From contig JAHECD010000026.1 of the NCBI GenBank assembly GCA_024641945.1, forward strand, positions 1 to 44,092: a DNA stretch of 44,092 nucleotides. Direction: 5' to 3'. The translations under genes and the position numbers were made by a program. The stretch comes from Rubrivivax sp. Its GTDB lineage: Bacteria; Pseudomonadota; Gammaproteobacteria; Burkholderiales; Burkholderiaceae_C. Shown one piece after another: positions 43,912 to 44,092 of this stretch; position 1 is the stretch's first letter; each line of letters begins with the position of its first letter. The notes beneath the pieces were generated by a model. The model saw only the letters and a list, made by a program, of their open reading frames with translations. It made no database searches and was not told the DNA's origin.

Positions 43912-44092
43912 GTCGTGGCCTCGACCTGGGGGCAAGCAAGCACTCGGCATGCTGGCGCCGTTGTGCGGGGTGACATCGGAGGCTGTGTGCACGCAGGGCG
44001 CACGGCCCGCAACGTGCGGACCAGCCCGTCATGGCGCCAGTCGACGGGACATCACCTTGTATCCGGTCTTTCAATTGACAAGGCAGGTGCCC

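Overview
The window is G+C-rich DNA with strong G/C preference at third codon positions and tightly packed, often overlapping genes. Its gene families point to a betaproteobacterium of the order Burkholderiales, probably Comamonadaceae or a close relative. The supporting features are a Pseudomonas/Burkholderiales-type bkd complex, a MerR-controlled acyl-CoA cluster, an MCE transporter with a STAS-permease fusion, a SUI1 protein with a Cys cluster, and intergenic repeats of a kind I associate with comamonads. I saw no rRNA, tRNA, CRISPR array, transposase, integrase or phage gene.

Bases 1-7,400 are an accessory strip of about a dozen small, functionally unrelated genes, nearly all on the plus strand. 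They are a glycine-zipper peptide, YciI, an exported CPHC glutaredoxin, a SnoaL-like protein, an ABM-like protein (minus strand), three GNATs, a cupin, two VOC proteins, a GFA protein, an AHSA1-type SRPBCC protein and an 18-residue remnant of a DUF4287 gene. The content resembles integron cassettes or a gene-acquisition hotspot, but no canonical attC series or integrase is visible.

Bases 7,600-15,600 hold housekeeping-type genes: a secreted Cys-containing protein, pyruvate phosphate dikinase (ppdK), a small membrane coiled-coil protein, SUI1/YciH, a SNF2-type helicase and a divergent RIO-type kinase. Bases 15,609-21,451 (minus strand) form a four-carbon acid-sugar (L-threonate/erythronate) catabolic operon, ltnD-otnK-otnC-GFA-otnI. 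At its 3' end sits a striking gene: a roughly ten-helix membrane sensor fused to a TIR-like/deoxyribosyltransferase-like domain with a CFIVMPFG motif. This is the most interesting single protein in the window.

Bases 21,562-25,349 (minus) encode the branched-chain 2-oxoacid dehydrogenase E1alpha, E1beta and E2, without E3. Bases 25,550-30,215 (minus) encode an outer-membrane protein followed by a complete MCE lipid-transport set: STAS-MlaE permease, MlaF ATPase, MlaD-like protein and auxiliary lipoprotein.

Bases 30,315-43,874 are a bipartite acyl-CoA degradation locus arranged around a divergent control region (35,820-35,970) with a near-palindromic TTGACGTTAACGTTA site. Leftward lie an SCP2-domain protein, a MerR regulator, an acyl-CoA dehydrogenase, a thiolase and a FadB-like bifunctional enzyme. 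Rightward lie a PECR-like SDR, an MCC/GCC-type carboxyltransferase, a second (AtuD-like) acyl-CoA dehydrogenase, an AtuE-like hydratase, the biotin-carrying carboxylase subunit, a BKACE (DUF849) enzyme and a hotdog thioesterase. Together they look like a route that dehydrogenates, carboxylates and hydrates a beta-branched acyl-CoA. A BKACE stands where the leucine and acyclic-terpene pathways have an HMG-CoA-lyase-type enzyme, so the pathway may be a variant that has not been described.
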